Source of the DNA: Collinsella sp.
GTDB taxonomy: Bacteria; Actinomycetota; Coriobacteriia; Coriobacteriales; Coriobacteriaceae
Assembly (NCBI GenBank): GCA_019419505.1
Contig: DXZS01000024.1
Span: 1-38,423, forward strand
Reading direction: 5' to 3'
Length of the DNA stretch: 38,423 nt
Shown piece after piece: positions 24,403 through 33,070 of the stretch (positions are counted from its first letter, which is position 1; every line of letters starts with the position of its first letter). A model generated the notes under the pieces. It saw only the letters and a list, made by a program, of their open reading frames with translations, made no database searches and was not told where the DNA came from. A program made the position numbers and the translations under genes.

Positions 24403-26010
24403 ATGGCAGGCAAGCCGCAAACACTAGCTACGACCTCGGCATTCGAGATCTTGGGCCCCATCATGGTCGGCCCCAGCTCATCGCACACCGCCGGCGCCCT
24501 GCGCTGCGCACAGGTTGCCGCCAGCCTGCTGGAAGGCCGCATCACCAAGGTCACCTTTGGCCTGTGGAACTCCTTTGCCCATACCTACCGCGGCCACGGC
24601 ACCGACCGCGCGCTCGTCGCGGGCATCCTGGGCCTCGACACCGACGACGAGAACATAAAGCAGGCCTTCGACCTCGCACGCGAGCAGGGCCTCGAATATC
24701 AATTTGACATTAAGGGCGACGACGCCTCCATCCACCCCAACACCGTGGACATCGACATGCAAGACGATATGGGTGCCACGGCACAGGTCCGCGGCGAGAG
24801 CCTGGGCGGCGGCAAGATGCGCATCAGCCGCATCAACGGCGTCGGCGTCGACATCTCGGGCATGTATTCAACGCTCTTCGTGGCGCACCAGGATGTTCCC
24901 GGTGTGCTCGCCGCGCTCACGAACCTGCTCGCCTACGCGCATGTGAACATCGCCTTCTGTCGCACCTACCGTACCGAGGTGGGCGGCCAGGCCTACTCCG
25001 TGTTTGAAACCGATGGCACGCCCGACGACACCGTCGTCCCCATGCTGCGCAAGCTCGACAATGTCGATTACGCCACCTTCATTGAGCTTCCCGGTTCGGC
25101 CTCATCGCTCTCCCCCGGCGTCTCGGCCAAGGAAATCTTCGACGACGGCGAGCAGCTGCTTGACGCCTGCGGCGAACTGGGCCTCAACATCGGCGCCGTC
25201 ATGGCCGTGCGCGAGGCACGCCTGACCGGCGAGCAACACGCCGTCGCTTCCATGCGTCGCGTGCTCGAAGTTATGAAAGACGAGACCACGGCCCCCATCG
25301 CCAATCCGCAGCGATCGCTCGGCGGCCTCATCGGCGGCGAGGCCAAGCTTGTCGACGCCACCGGCCACAACGGCCTGAGCTCCAGCTTAATGGGCGCCGT
25401 CCAGACCGAAGCCGTAGCACGCGCCATGGCCGTGCTCGAGCGCTCCGCCACCATGGGAGTGATCGTCGCCGCCCCCACGGCAGGCTCAGCGGGTGTTGTG
25501 CCCGGCTGCGTGCTTGCACTCGCCGATCGCCTGCAGCTCGACGACGAGCAGGTCATGGACGCGCTCTACTGCGCAGCCGCCATCGGCCTCAACCTCACCA
25601 CGAGCGCCTGCGTCGCCGGCGCCGAGGGCGGATGCCAGGCCGAGGTGGGAAGCGCCGCCGCCATGGCAGCCGCCGCGCTGGTGCAGATGCTCGGCGGCAC
25701 GCCCGAGCAGGCGCTCGACGCCAGTTCCATCGCGCTGAGTAACCTGCTGGGCCTCGTTTGTGACCCCGTCGGTGGCCTCGTGGAGGTGCCCTGCCAAAAC
25801 CGCAACGCCATCGGCGTAGCAGCGGCCTTTAGCTCGGCACAACTCGCCCTCGCAGGCATTAAGAGCTTGGTGCCGTTTGACCAGATGGCACATGTAATGC
25901 TCTCGGTGGGCCACGCGTTGCCAGCCACGCTGCGCGAGACGGCAAAGGGCGGCATCGCGCAGGCTCCGGCCGCACTTTCGGCCTGTGCAAAATGCGGTGT
26001 GTGCGGATAG
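24403..26010 (+). CDS. sdaA: L-serine dehydratase, iron-sulfur dependent, single chain
   Basis: 535 residues from ATG 24403, chosen for the AGGAG ten bases upstream; the frame is open back to 24286 through the palindrome but is not conserved there. It deaminates serine to pyruvate and ammonia using a 4Fe-4S cluster. The N-terminal half is the beta-type domain (GPSSSHTAGALR) with an ACT-like region (GVDISGMYSTLFVAHQDVPG). The C-terminal half is the alpha catalytic domain: APTAGSAGVVPG, SACVAGAEGGCQAEVG and CDPVGGLVEVPCQNRN supply the cluster cysteines. It ends in CAKCGVCG, four residues rich in cysteine whose role is unclear. In many Firmicutes these are two genes, sdaAA and sdaAB. Confidence 0.93.
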   Translation: MAGKPQTLATTSAFEILGPIMVGPSSSHTAGALRCAQVAASLLEGRITKVTFGLWNSFAHTYRGHGTDRALVAGILGLDTDDENIKQAFDLAREQGLEYQFDIKGDDASIHPNTVDIDMQDDMGATAQVRGESLGGGKMRISRINGVGVDISGMYSTLFVAHQDVPGVLAALTNLLAYAHVNIAFCRTYRTEVGGQAYSVFETDGTPDDTVVPMLRKLDNVDYATFIELPGSASSLSPGVSAKEIFDDGEQLLDACGELGLNIGAVMAVREARLTGEQHAVASMRRVLEVMKDETTAPIANPQRSLGGLIGGEAKLVDATGHNGLSSSLMGAVQTEAVARAMAVLERSATMGVIVAAPTAGSAGVVPGCVLALADRLQLDDEQVMDALYCAAAIGLNLTTSACVAGAEGGCQAEVGSAAAMAAAALVQMLGGTPEQALDASSIALSNLLGLVCDPVGGLVEVPCQNRNAIGVAAAFSSAQLALAGIKSLVPFDQMAHVMLSVGHALPATLRETAKGGIAQAPAALSACAKCGVCG

Positions 26011-26031
26011 CGACTAAGAACGACTCAAAGG

Positions 26032-26047
26032 TGGGACATTTGTCCCA
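26032..26047 (+). other. Small hairpin after sdaA
   Basis: TGGGAC, loop ATTT, GTCCCA, followed by GCTCTTTC. A short stem 22 bases after the stop; a weak terminator at best. Confidence 0.35.
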
Positions 26048-26096
26048 GCTCTTTCGAATGCCACCGTTTCCGTACCACAAACAGCAGGGCAATCGC

Positions 26097-26102
26097 TATA
26101 AT
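26097..26102 (+). promoter_or_regulatory. Perfect -10 hexamer upstream of the L,D-transpeptidase
   Basis: TATAAT at 26097-26102, 57 bases before the start. The sequence 17 bases upstream (ACCACA) is a poor -35. Confidence 0.4.
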
Positions 26103-26159
26103 GCAAGCCCAGTAAAAACACGATGAACCGCAAGGCGAAAATCGAAGGATATGCATACG

Positions 26160-27893
26160 ATGTCGCAAAACGATCGAACTCAACTGATTCCCGATCCGCA
26201 GCAGCCGAGCAGGCACACCGGCGGCGTTCAGTCACCGCGTCCTATCGCGCCGAGCCACGGTCAGCAGCGTGGTGCGGCAAACGCGCCCCAACGCCCGAAC
26301 CAACAGCGACAGCAGCGTCAACAACGTCAGCAGCGCCAGGCAAACGGCAATGCGCCCAAGCAGCCCCCCACGCACGCCCGAGGCGATCGCGGCCCCGCGC
26401 GCAAGTCCGCCGGCAACAATAAGTCGGGCAAAAAGACGACACTCTTTGTCGTCTTGGGTCTTATCGTCATTGTCTATATCGTAGGAATCGTAGCGTTTTC
26501 GCAGCTAGCCTACCCCAACACCACCATTGCCGGCGTCGACGTCTCGTTCTCCAACGCTTCGTCTGCCGCTACCAAGGTCAATTCGGCATGGAAGCACTAT
26601 AAGCTCACCGTGACAGGCGATGACTTTAGCTGGACCTATCAGCCCGAGTCCGATGAGCCCATCGTCGATGGCGAAGCTGCCGCAAAAGAGATTATCAGCC
26701 ACAACGAAGCCTTTGTATGGCCGGTCCGCCTTGTGGAATCCTTAAGCGGCAAGGCCAAAACAACCGCTACCTCCAACGAAGTCGATCTTGATCAAGACGT
26801 CGACCTGTCCATGCTCTCCGATACCTTTGACCAAAAGCAGTTTGAGAAGGATCTGGGCGCCGCCATCGACGAGTTTAACGAGGGGCGTTCGGGCACGTTC
26901 GAGGCCAATAGCTCCTATGACGAGCAGGCCGGCAAGTTTACCGTCGAGAAGGCGCGCTCCAACGAAAAACTCAACCGCGAGCATGTCATTAAGTATGCCG
27001 AGCTCGAGCTTGCCTCGCTGGCCGAGACCGTAGATCTTTCCAAGCTCGGCAACGATGCCTATGAGCCGCTCAATGGAACGCTGACCGATGATCAGATTCA
27101 GGCCGCATGCGATGCCGCCAACAACTTCCTGGGCGTCAACGTGACCCTCAAGCTCAACGGCGAGGATGCCGGCAAGGTTGATGGCAGCTCCGTGTTGCAG
27201 TGGATCAGCTTTGCCGATCCGGCCAATCCCACGCTCGATACGTCGCAGATCAGCAGCTGGGCAGCCGAGCTCGCCAACGGCTTTAATACCGTGGGCTCCA
27301 CTCGCTGGTGGACGCGCGCCGATGGCAAGCAGTGCGCCGTCGAAGGCGGCGACTTTGGTTGGTCCATCGACAGCAGCTCGCTCGCCAAGCAGGTCGAGGA
27401 CGCCATTAACAACAAGCAGACCGGCGAAATCGAGATCAAGTACTCCCAGAAGGCCGACACCTTTACCGCAAAGGGAGAGCCCGACTGGAAGGCGTATATC
27501 GACGTCGACCTGTCCGAGCAGCACGCGCGCTACTATGACGAGAACGGTAATATCGTTTGGGAGGCCAACTTTATATCCGGCAAACCGGGCGAAGACGCCA
27601 CCCCCGAGGGCGTGTGGCAGATCAACAGCAACGACGGCGGCAGCACCCTGATCGGAGCCAAGGACCCCGAGACCGGTAAGCCCAAATACGAAAGCCCGGT
27701 GAGCTACTGGATGCCGTTCGAGGGCAATATGATCGGCTTCCACGATGCCACCTGGCAAAACGACAAGAGCTTCGATAACGCCGAGTCGTACAAATGGTGC
27801 GGCAGCCACGGCTGCATCAACCTGCGTCTGGCAGACGCCAAGGCACTTCACGACTGCATCAAAGTCGGCCTGTGCGTGGTTGTCCACTCGTAG
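26160..27893 (+). CDS. Membrane-anchored L,D-transpeptidase
   Basis: 577 residues from ATG 26160; an ATG at 26151 lies only one base after GAAGGA, so 26160 fits better. It should form 3-3 cross-links in peptidoglycan or attach ligands to it, on the outer face of the membrane. An N-terminal cytoplasmic part is low-complexity with a QQR-repeat tract (about 48-60) and a basic patch, followed by one transmembrane helix (94-115). The middle (about 120-430) fits the peptidoglycan-binding-like domain that often precedes YkuD. The C-terminal YkuD domain carries His528 in IGFHDA and the catalytic SHGC at 549-552. The adjoining exporter genes have their own start signals 132 bases downstream. Confidence 0.9.
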   Translation: MSQNDRTQLIPDPQQPSRHTGGVQSPRPIAPSHGQQRGAANAPQRPNQQRQQRQQRQQRQANGNAPKQPPTHARGDRGPARKSAGNNKSGKKTTLFVVLGLIVIVYIVGIVAFSQLAYPNTTIAGVDVSFSNASSAATKVNSAWKHYKLTVTGDDFSWTYQPESDEPIVDGEAAAKEIISHNEAFVWPVRLVESLSGKAKTTATSNEVDLDQDVDLSMLSDTFDQKQFEKDLGAAIDEFNEGRSGTFEANSSYDEQAGKFTVEKARSNEKLNREHVIKYAELELASLAETVDLSKLGNDAYEPLNGTLTDDQIQAACDAANNFLGVNVTLKLNGEDAGKVDGSSVLQWISFADPANPTLDTSQISSWAAELANGFNTVGSTRWWTRADGKQCAVEGGDFGWSIDSSSLAKQVEDAINNKQTGEIEIKYSQKADTFTAKGEPDWKAYIDVDLSEQHARYYDENGNIVWEANFISGKPGEDATPEGVWQINSNDGGSTLIGAKDPETGKPKYESPVSYWMPFEGNMIGFHDATWQNDKSFDNAESYKWCGSHGCINLRLADAKALHDCIKVGLCVVVHS

Positions 27894-27962
27894 TGCAACG
27901 CGCGCATTCCTACAACGTGGAACCGCAGCGACCAATCTAACAGTTCCGAAAGAAACCGTCCT

Positions 27963-27990
27963 ATGCGCCCGCCCCAACCGGTGGGCGCAT
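27963..27990 (+). terminator. Hairpin after the L,D-transpeptidase gene
   Basis: ATGCGCCC (27963-27970) pairs with GGGCGCAT (27983-27990) over 12 bases, followed by ATACTTATC. Probably a weak terminator between the transpeptidase and exporter genes. Confidence 0.5.
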
Positions 27991-28025
27991 ATACTTATCG
28001 AGGTACTTTCTATAAAGGAGACGCT

Positions 28026-29462
28026 ATGCCGAATGTCCCCACCATTACCCCGGGCCCGGATGATACCGAGCACACGCCCGAAGGTGCCACCGAAACGATT
28101 CCTCTGATTACAAACGTGCATGCCGATAAGCAGAACGGACGCGCGAACGATGCGGCCGAGATTTCCGATGAAGAGGCATACGCCAAGCTCAAGGCAAAAC
28201 GTGCCGAACGTCGGCGCAAAAAGCTGATTCGACGCGGTATTGCCGCCGGCGTCGTGGGTGCCATCGCGCTCATTGCCATTGTCGCAACCCTGGTTATCAA
28301 TGCGCAGCCACAGGGCGCTAGCGAGCCTGTGACCGACATGGTGACCGAGGGCACGTTTACCACAACGGTCGAAGCGAAAGGCCAGCTCAAACCCATTTCG
28401 TCCTCAGTGGTCTCCCCTTCTGTCGACGGCACGGTCGATTCGATCAACGTTCAGCCGGGCCAATCCGTTAACGAGGGCGACGTGCTTATGACCATTAAAA
28501 ACGACGAGCTCGATCGCAACGTTGCCGAGGCGCAGCGTGCAGTTGCAGCCGCCCAGGAAGACCTCACCAACGCGCAGAAAGCCGCCGCTGCCGCGCAGGC
28601 CACCCCAACGACGGACGATGATGGAGCTTCCGCAGCAGCTGGCATCACTGCCGCATCAGCGGACACAAACGCCGTATCGGCCGCACAGCGCAGCCTCGCA
28701 TCGGCCCAGGCAAACCTCGATCAGGCGAACGCCAAGGCAGCCAGCCGTACGGTCACGGCCCCGAGCTCGGGTAGCATCGTGGAGCTCAACGCCAAGGTGG
28801 GCGCCACGGTAACAGGCGGCATGATCATGGGCGAAAGCGATACGAGCGGCGGCAAGCAGTGCATGCAAATCGCCGACCTATCCAAGATGAAGGTGACCGT
28901 GCAGGTAGGCGAAAAGGACATCGCCAAGATCGCCGTTGGGCAGAGCGCCAACGTCACGTATCCTGCGTTTCCCGATATCGTGAGCCAGGGCACCGTCACG
29001 GCTATCGCATCGGTGGCAAACTCCGACGCCGCCAACGGTGGCGGCGGCAGCGTAACCTTTAACGTCGACATTCTCATTGAGGCGCCCGACGCGCGCCTGA
29101 AGCCGGGCATGACGGCCGAGGTATCGGTGGTGACCGAGCAGCTCGACGACGTGGTGATGGTGCCGACGATGGCGCTCATGACCGAAGACGGCGAACATTA
29201 TTACGTCAACGTGGCGACCGATGACGAGGGCAAGCAGACCCGTCGCGTGAAGGTGACTGTCGTGACGCAAAACGACAACGAAGCCGTAGTCGGCAAGACA
29301 CAGGTCAAGCGCGACGACCAGGGCAACGAGATCAACCCCAACGTGCCGGTTACCAAGCTGCGCGATGGCGACACCCTCGTCATGGACACCGGAGCGGACG
29401 CAACGGCTGACGGCGGCTACGGCGCGGATTCGGGCAGTATGTCTGCCGACGAGGGCATGTAA
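28026..29462 (+). CDS. MacA-like periplasmic adaptor (membrane fusion protein)
   Basis: 478 residues from ATG 28026, with AAAGGAG just ahead; an upstream in-frame start at 27963 lies in the hairpin and is not favoured. After an acidic and then strongly basic cytoplasmic segment it has one transmembrane helix (about 71-91). The HlyD/MacA domains follow: a biotinyl-lipoyl-like half (VTEGTFTTTVEAKGQ, SVDGTVDSINVQPGQSV), an alanine-rich coiled coil (about 160-240), the second lipoyl half (VTAPSSGSIVELNAKVG), and beta-barrel domains. The C-terminus is Asp/Gly/Ser-rich (about 460-478). It should link the permease to the cell exterior in a MacAB-like exporter. Its stop overlaps the ATPase start by one base (TAATG). 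Confidence 0.88.
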   Translation: MPNVPTITPGPDDTEHTPEGATETIPLITNVHADKQNGRANDAAEISDEEAYAKLKAKRAERRRKKLIRRGIAAGVVGAIALIAIVATLVINAQPQGASEPVTDMVTEGTFTTTVEAKGQLKPISSSVVSPSVDGTVDSINVQPGQSVNEGDVLMTIKNDELDRNVAEAQRAVAAAQEDLTNAQKAAAAAQATPTTDDDGASAAAGITAASADTNAVSAAQRSLASAQANLDQANAKAASRTVTAPSSGSIVELNAKVGATVTGGMIMGESDTSGGKQCMQIADLSKMKVTVQVGEKDIAKIAVGQSANVTYPAFPDIVSQGTVTAIASVANSDAANGGGGSVTFNVDILIEAPDARLKPGMTAEVSVVTEQLDDVVMVPTMALMTEDGEHYYVNVATDDEGKQTRRVKVTVVTQNDNEAVVGKTQVKRDDQGNEINPNVPVTKLRDGDTLVMDTGADATADGGYGADSGSMSADEGM

Positions 29463-30235
29463 TGCGTCCCGTTATCGACATCCGCAACGTGCACCGCATC
29501 TTTGAGAGCGAGGCGGGGTGTGCCCACATCCTGCACAACGTGAGCCTGGCGGTAAATCCCGGCGAATTCGTCGCTATCACCGGCCCCTCGGGCTCGGGCA
29601 AGTCGACGCTCATGAACATCCTAGGCTGCCTGGATAAGCCGACGGCGGGCGGCTACTACCTGCAAGGGCTCAACGTGGCCGAGCTTGACGATGACGAGCT
29701 CACCGAAGTTCGCGCCCTGAGCATTGGCTTTGTCTTTCAGAGCTTCAACCTGCTGCCGCGCCTGTCGGTTATCGAAAACGTGATGCTGCCGCTGGCCTAC
29801 ACCAATGTGCCCCGTAGCCAGCGCGAGATGCGCGCCGTGCACGCGCTGCAGGCCGTCACGCTGCCGGTCGACCACTGGGACCACCGCATATCCGAGCTCT
29901 CGGGCGGCCAGATGCAGCGTGTCGCAATCGCGCGCGCCCTCGTCAATGACCCGCCCATCATCCTAGCCGATGAGCCGACGGGAAACCTGGACTCCGCTAC
30001 CGGAGCGCTTGTGATGGAGACCTTCCATAAGCTCCAGAAGCGCGGCAAAACCATCGTGCTTATCACACACGACCCCAGCATCGCCGCCGAGGCCGACCGT
30101 GCCGTGACCATCCGCGACGGTCGCATTCACGACGGCGCGTATATTCCACATGCACCGCGGACCCTGCGCAGCGCCGTAGATAGCCTGCCCATGATTTCCG
30201 CCTCCACCAACCCGCCGAAAGGAGTGGTGGCATGA
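29462..30235 (+). CDS. ABC transporter ATP-binding protein (MacB/LolD-type)
   Basis: 257 residues, the ATPase of the exporter. Walker A GPSGSGKST at about 41-49, Q-loop in VFQSFNLLPRL, signature LSGGQMQRVAIARAL, Walker B with IILADEPTGNLDS near 167-179, and the H-loop in LITHDP are all intact. The EPTGNLD form and gene order identify the LolD/MacB family that partners FtsX-like permeases. It overlaps the adaptor stop by one base and the permease start by four (ATGA), so the three are translationally coupled. A ~35-residue C-terminal extension beyond the usual domain ends in Pro-rich sequence. Confidence 0.95.
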   Translation: MRPVIDIRNVHRIFESEAGCAHILHNVSLAVNPGEFVAITGPSGSGKSTLMNILGCLDKPTAGGYYLQGLNVAELDDDELTEVRALSIGFVFQSFNLLPRLSVIENVMLPLAYTNVPRSQREMRAVHALQAVTLPVDHWDHRISELSGGQMQRVAIARALVNDPPIILADEPTGNLDSATGALVMETFHKLQKRGKTIVLITHDPSIAAEADRAVTIRDGRIHDGAYIPHAPRTLRSAVDSLPMISASTNPPKGVVA

Positions 30236-31446
30236 GCGCCCGCGATCTCATCCAGGAAGCCCTTCACTCGCTCGAAGCCAACAAGGGGCGCAGCCTGCTC
30301 ACCATCCTGGGCATTGTCATCGGCATCGCCTCGGTTATCGCCATGACTTCGCTCATCGGCGGTATCCAAAACAGCCTGGTCAACAGTCTGGGCCTCAATG
30401 CGGCACGCATGGTGCAAATCTATTCGTCGCAAGAACTCACCGAGTCGGACATCGAGAAGCTTCAAAAACTGGTGCCGCAGATAGAGCAGATCGGCATTGT
30501 CGACAGCGCGTATACCGAGTATAAGACCGGCGATAAAAGCTATACCGTCATGGCACAGGGTGTCGATAGCGACATGCTCGGCGCCGTGGGGGCCAGCAAG
30601 CTCGTTGCGGGGCGCACCTATTCCCAGGCCGAGTCCCAATCAGGCTCGCGCGTGGCGCTCATCAGCCGCAACGGCGCCGATCAGCTTTACGGCAACGAAC
30701 AGGATGCGCTGGGGAAAACCATCAAGGTGTCCAACGGCGAGGTGCAGATTGTAGGCGTGATTGATGGCGGCAGCGACTCCATGGGCTCGCTCACGCTGTA
30801 TATGCCACGCGAAACTATCTCCGGACTGTTTGGCGACGAGAATCCTTCATTCCCCAGCGTGACGGCACTTGCCGCCGAGGGCACGGACATGGATGAGCTC
30901 TGCAAAACCATCGAGTCCAAGGTGCGCGCGATGAAGGGCATCGAGGAGGAAGATGAGTACGACAGTGTATCGGCAACCTCCATGAAAAGCGCTATCGATG
31001 CACTCAACTCCTTTATGGGCGCATTCTCGCTCATCATGGGTGCTGTCGCCAGCATCTCGCTGCTTGTCGGCGGTATCGGCATTATGAATATGATGCTCAC
31101 CAACGTATCTGAACGCATCCGCGAGATCGGCATCCGCCGTGCTCTGGGCGCCAGTCGTCGCGATATCGCCGCGCAGTTTTTGGCCGAGTCCTCGGCGCTG
31201 TGCGTCACCGGCGGACTGTTGGGTGTCCTGATTGGCTATCTGCTGGCCTGGGCTCTTGCGATGTTTGCCTCCGGATCCGGGATTCTTGGCGAGCTCGGTG
31301 CCAGCGGGCAAATCACACCGAGCTTTTCAATCGCCACGGTATTGCTGGCCTTCGCCGTCTCCGTCGGCATCGGCGTAATCTTTGGCTTCTACCCCGCTCG
31401 ACGCGCGGCAAAGCTCGACCCGGTGGAGTGCCTACGCTACCAGTAA
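30232..31446 (+). CDS. MacB-like ABC transporter permease (FtsX domain)
   Basis: 404 residues. The layout is the MacB type: one N-terminal transmembrane helix (about 22-45, LTILGIVIGIASVIAM), a large extracytoplasmic domain (about 46-262), then three helices (about 264-290, 323-345, 365-387) with FtsX motifs GGIGIMNMMLTNVSERIREIGIR and ALGASRRDI between. The last residues RRAAKLDPVECLRYQ are the typical end of these permeases. Substrates of the family include antimicrobial peptides, macrolides and lipoproteins; none can be assigned here. No terminator follows before the repeat at 31460. Confidence 0.93.
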   Translation: MSARDLIQEALHSLEANKGRSLLTILGIVIGIASVIAMTSLIGGIQNSLVNSLGLNAARMVQIYSSQELTESDIEKLQKLVPQIEQIGIVDSAYTEYKTGDKSYTVMAQGVDSDMLGAVGASKLVAGRTYSQAESQSGSRVALISRNGADQLYGNEQDALGKTIKVSNGEVQIVGVIDGGSDSMGSLTLYMPRETISGLFGDENPSFPSVTALAAEGTDMDELCKTIESKVRAMKGIEEEDEYDSVSATSMKSAIDALNSFMGAFSLIMGAVASISLLVGGIGIMNMMLTNVSERIREIGIRRALGASRRDIAAQFLAESSALCVTGGLLGVLIGYLLAWALAMFASGSGILGELGASGQITPSFSIATVLLAFAVSVGIGVIFGFYPARRAAKLDPVECLRYQ

Positions 31447-31459
31447 GCCACCACCAACA

Positions 31460-31526
31460 AGTTGCGATGAATTGGGGACTGAATATGCTATCTAGCAGCA
31501 AAAACAGACACTATTTCACCGCAACT
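31460..31526. repeat. 67-bp inverted-repeat element, copy 2
   Basis: The left arm AGTTGCGATGAATT (from 31460) is an imperfect match, and the right arm TATTTCACCGCAACT (31512-31526) an exact match, to copy 1 at 15207-15273. Both copies are 67 bases and have GGACTG inside the left arm, but their centres differ. It begins 14 bases after the permease stop and ends about ten bases from the transposase fragment at 31537. Confidence 0.75.
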
Positions 31527-31536
31527 TATTGAAGGG

Positions 31537-31635
31537 CTGCTTGCGCCAGTTCCGGGCGTCGTCCTCGAGCTATTGGCGGATGACGGTCTTGTACGGTTCG
31601 AGCTTGCTCGGGGCGCTTCTCCTCGCTGGCGGGAG
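31537..31635 (-). pseudogene. Remnant of an IS21-like transposase (IstA type)
   Basis: On the minus strand, one frame reads SKLEPYKTVIRQ, an in-frame TAG, then LEDDARNWRKQ. This matches the characteristic stretch of IS21-family IstA proteins (SKLDPYK...RLEED...RKQRHTARR). It breaks off right after RKQ, where the 67-bp element begins, and no upstream DNA-binding domain is present. It is a decayed fragment of about 30 codons. The call rests on my memory of the family, without a search. Confidence 0.55.
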
Positions 31636-31636
31636 G

Positions 31637-31667
31637 GCGCGCTAGGCGCGGCGAGCGCCTAGCGCGC
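31637..31667 (-). terminator. 13-bp perfect hairpin spanning the cobK stop codon
   Basis: GCGCGCTAGGCGC (31637-31649) and GCGCCTAGCGCGC (31655-31667) are exact reverse complements round a 5-base loop, with a further GGGAG/CTCCC outside. The cobK TAG (31659-31661) is inside the stem. No T run follows, so it would act as a blocking or processing structure at the operon's 3' end. Confidence 0.6.
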
Positions 31668-32432
31668 GAACTCCCGTAAGAGTGCGTCTTCCACTTCCCG
31701 AAGCGAAAGGGTCCCGCCTCCCTCGGCGGGACGGGCGACCACGATACAGCGCGCTCCCACGTCGCGCGCGGAGGCGATCTTCTCGGCCGTGCCGCCTACG
31801 GTTCCCGAGTCCTTGGTCACAAGCCACTGGGCGCCCACCTGCCGAAGCATCGCCTCGTTGAGCTCGCGGGTGAAGGGCCCCTGCATGCCGATGACGTGCG
31901 ACGGCGAAAACCCCGCGTCGATGCACTTCGTTATAGCACCGGGCAGCGGGAGCACACGCACGAAGAAGCGCTCCGCGAAATCGGCGACGCGCGTGTAGGG
32001 AGCAAGCTCCTTGCTCCCCGTCGTGAGAAGCGCGCGACCCGGGTTCTCGGAGAGAAAGCGCGCCGCGCAGGCGATCGATGCGACCGGCACGACGCCTTTG
32101 GGCAGCGCCTCGGCCGGGCGCGCAAGGCGCAGGCATCGTGCACCAACGGCGAGCGAAGCGGCCCGGATGTTGCCGCTTGCGAGCGTAGCGAAGGGGTGCG
32201 TGGCATCGACGACGATGCGTGCGCCGGAAAGCTCGCGCTCCATGTCGGCCTCGTCGAGCCTGCCCGCATGTACCTCGATGCCCGGAAGCTCGCCCAAAAG
32301 CTCGCCTCCGTACTCGGTTGCCGCGTAAGCACGGGCGGGGATGCCCGCACCGCTCGCCCATTCGCACAGAAGGCGGCCCTCGGTGGTGCCGGCGAAGATG
32401 CGCAGCGCCGGCGCGGATGCGGGCGCCGTCAC
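31659..32432 (-). CDS. cobK: Precorrin-6A / cobalt-precorrin-6A reductase
   Basis: 257 residues from a GTG at 32432, whose GTGA overlaps the stop of cbiC. It reduces the corrin macrocycle with NAD(P)H. Family features: FAGTTEGRLL at the start, the dinucleotide-region VVDATHPFATLAS, LLTTGSKELAPY, VIGMQGPFTRELN, and VTKDSGTVGGTAEKI near the C-terminus. It is the last gene of the leftward cobalamin operon, ending in a strong hairpin. CobK and CbiJ cannot be told apart by eye; an anaerobic-gut lifestyle would favour the cobalt-precorrin form (inference). Confidence 0.92.
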   Translation of the reverse strand: MTAPASAPALRIFAGTTEGRLLCEWASGAGIPARAYAATEYGGELLGELPGIEVHAGRLDEADMERELSGARIVVDATHPFATLASGNIRAASLAVGARCLRLARPAEALPKGVVPVASIACAARFLSENPGRALLTTGSKELAPYTRVADFAERFFVRVLPLPGAITKCIDAGFSPSHVIGMQGPFTRELNEAMLRQVGAQWLVTKDSGTVGGTAEKIASARDVGARCIVVARPAEGGGTLSLREVEDALLREFAR

Positions 32433-33070
32433 TTCGGGCCGCCTGGGCGCGTGATCTGGTAGAGCAGCGCATTCATAATGGCGGCCGCCACGGTCGAGCC
32501 GCCCTTGCGACCCCTCGCGACGATGGCCGGCACGCGTCGCGCGAGTAGCTCCTCTTTCGCCTCGACCACGTTCACAAACCCGACCGGCACCCCAATGACG
32601 AGCGCGGGCGCGATCTTCCCCGCGTCCATGAGCTCGGCGAGGCGCAGAAGTGCTGTGGGAGCGTTACCGACGGCTACGATGAGCGGGCCCTCGATGCCGC
32701 AAGCTTTGTCCATGCTCGCAACGGCGCGAGTCGTGCCAGCGGCGCGCGCAGCCGCGGCGACATCATGGTCGGCCATGTAGCACACGGCCTTGCAGCCGAG
32801 CTTCGCGAGCGCGGGCTTGCTTATGCCTGCGAGCGCCATGTTCGTGTCGGTGAGCACCGTGGCCCCTGCGCGCAGTGCGTCGAGCGCACAGTGCGCGGCG
32901 TCATGGGCGAACACGAGGGAATCGGCGTACGAGAAGTCGGCAGTGGTGTGGATGACGCGCTTCACGACGGGCTCTTCGAGCGGCGGGAACGTGCGTCCAC
33001 CGAGCTCTTCGGTGATGATCTCGAAGCTGCGCCGCTCGATGTCCCCGGGCGCCATCTCCTTGGAATCCAT
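32429..33070 (-). CDS. cbiC: Precorrin-8X / cobalt-precorrin-8 methylmutase
   Basis: 213 residues. It moves a methyl group on the ring to give hydrogenobyrinic or cobyrinic acid. The family sequence is clear: IERRSFEIITEEL, RVIHTTADFSYADSLVF with the conserved catalytic His, TDTNMALAGI, and VAVGNAPTALLRLAEL with VIGVPVGFVNVVEAKEEL. The ATG at 33070 directly follows the cobO stop (TAG then ATG), with GGAG in the end of cobO as ribosome-binding site, and the gene overlaps cobK by four bases. Either the CobH or CbiC name would apply. Confidence 0.94.
   Translation of the reverse strand: MDSKEMAPGDIERRSFEIITEELGGRTFPPLEEPVVKRVIHTTADFSYADSLVFAHDAAHCALDALRAGATVLTDTNMALAGISKPALAKLGCKAVCYMADHDVAAAARAAGTTRAVASMDKACGIEGPLIVAVGNAPTALLRLAELMDAGKIAPALVIGVPVGFVNVVEAKEELLARRVPAIVARGRKGGSTVAAAIMNALLYQITRPGGPK

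Noticed and set aside
31642..32472. A 276-codon minus-strand frame overlapping cobK
   Set aside because: Arg-rich alternative frame of cobK; cobK itself matches its family throughout.
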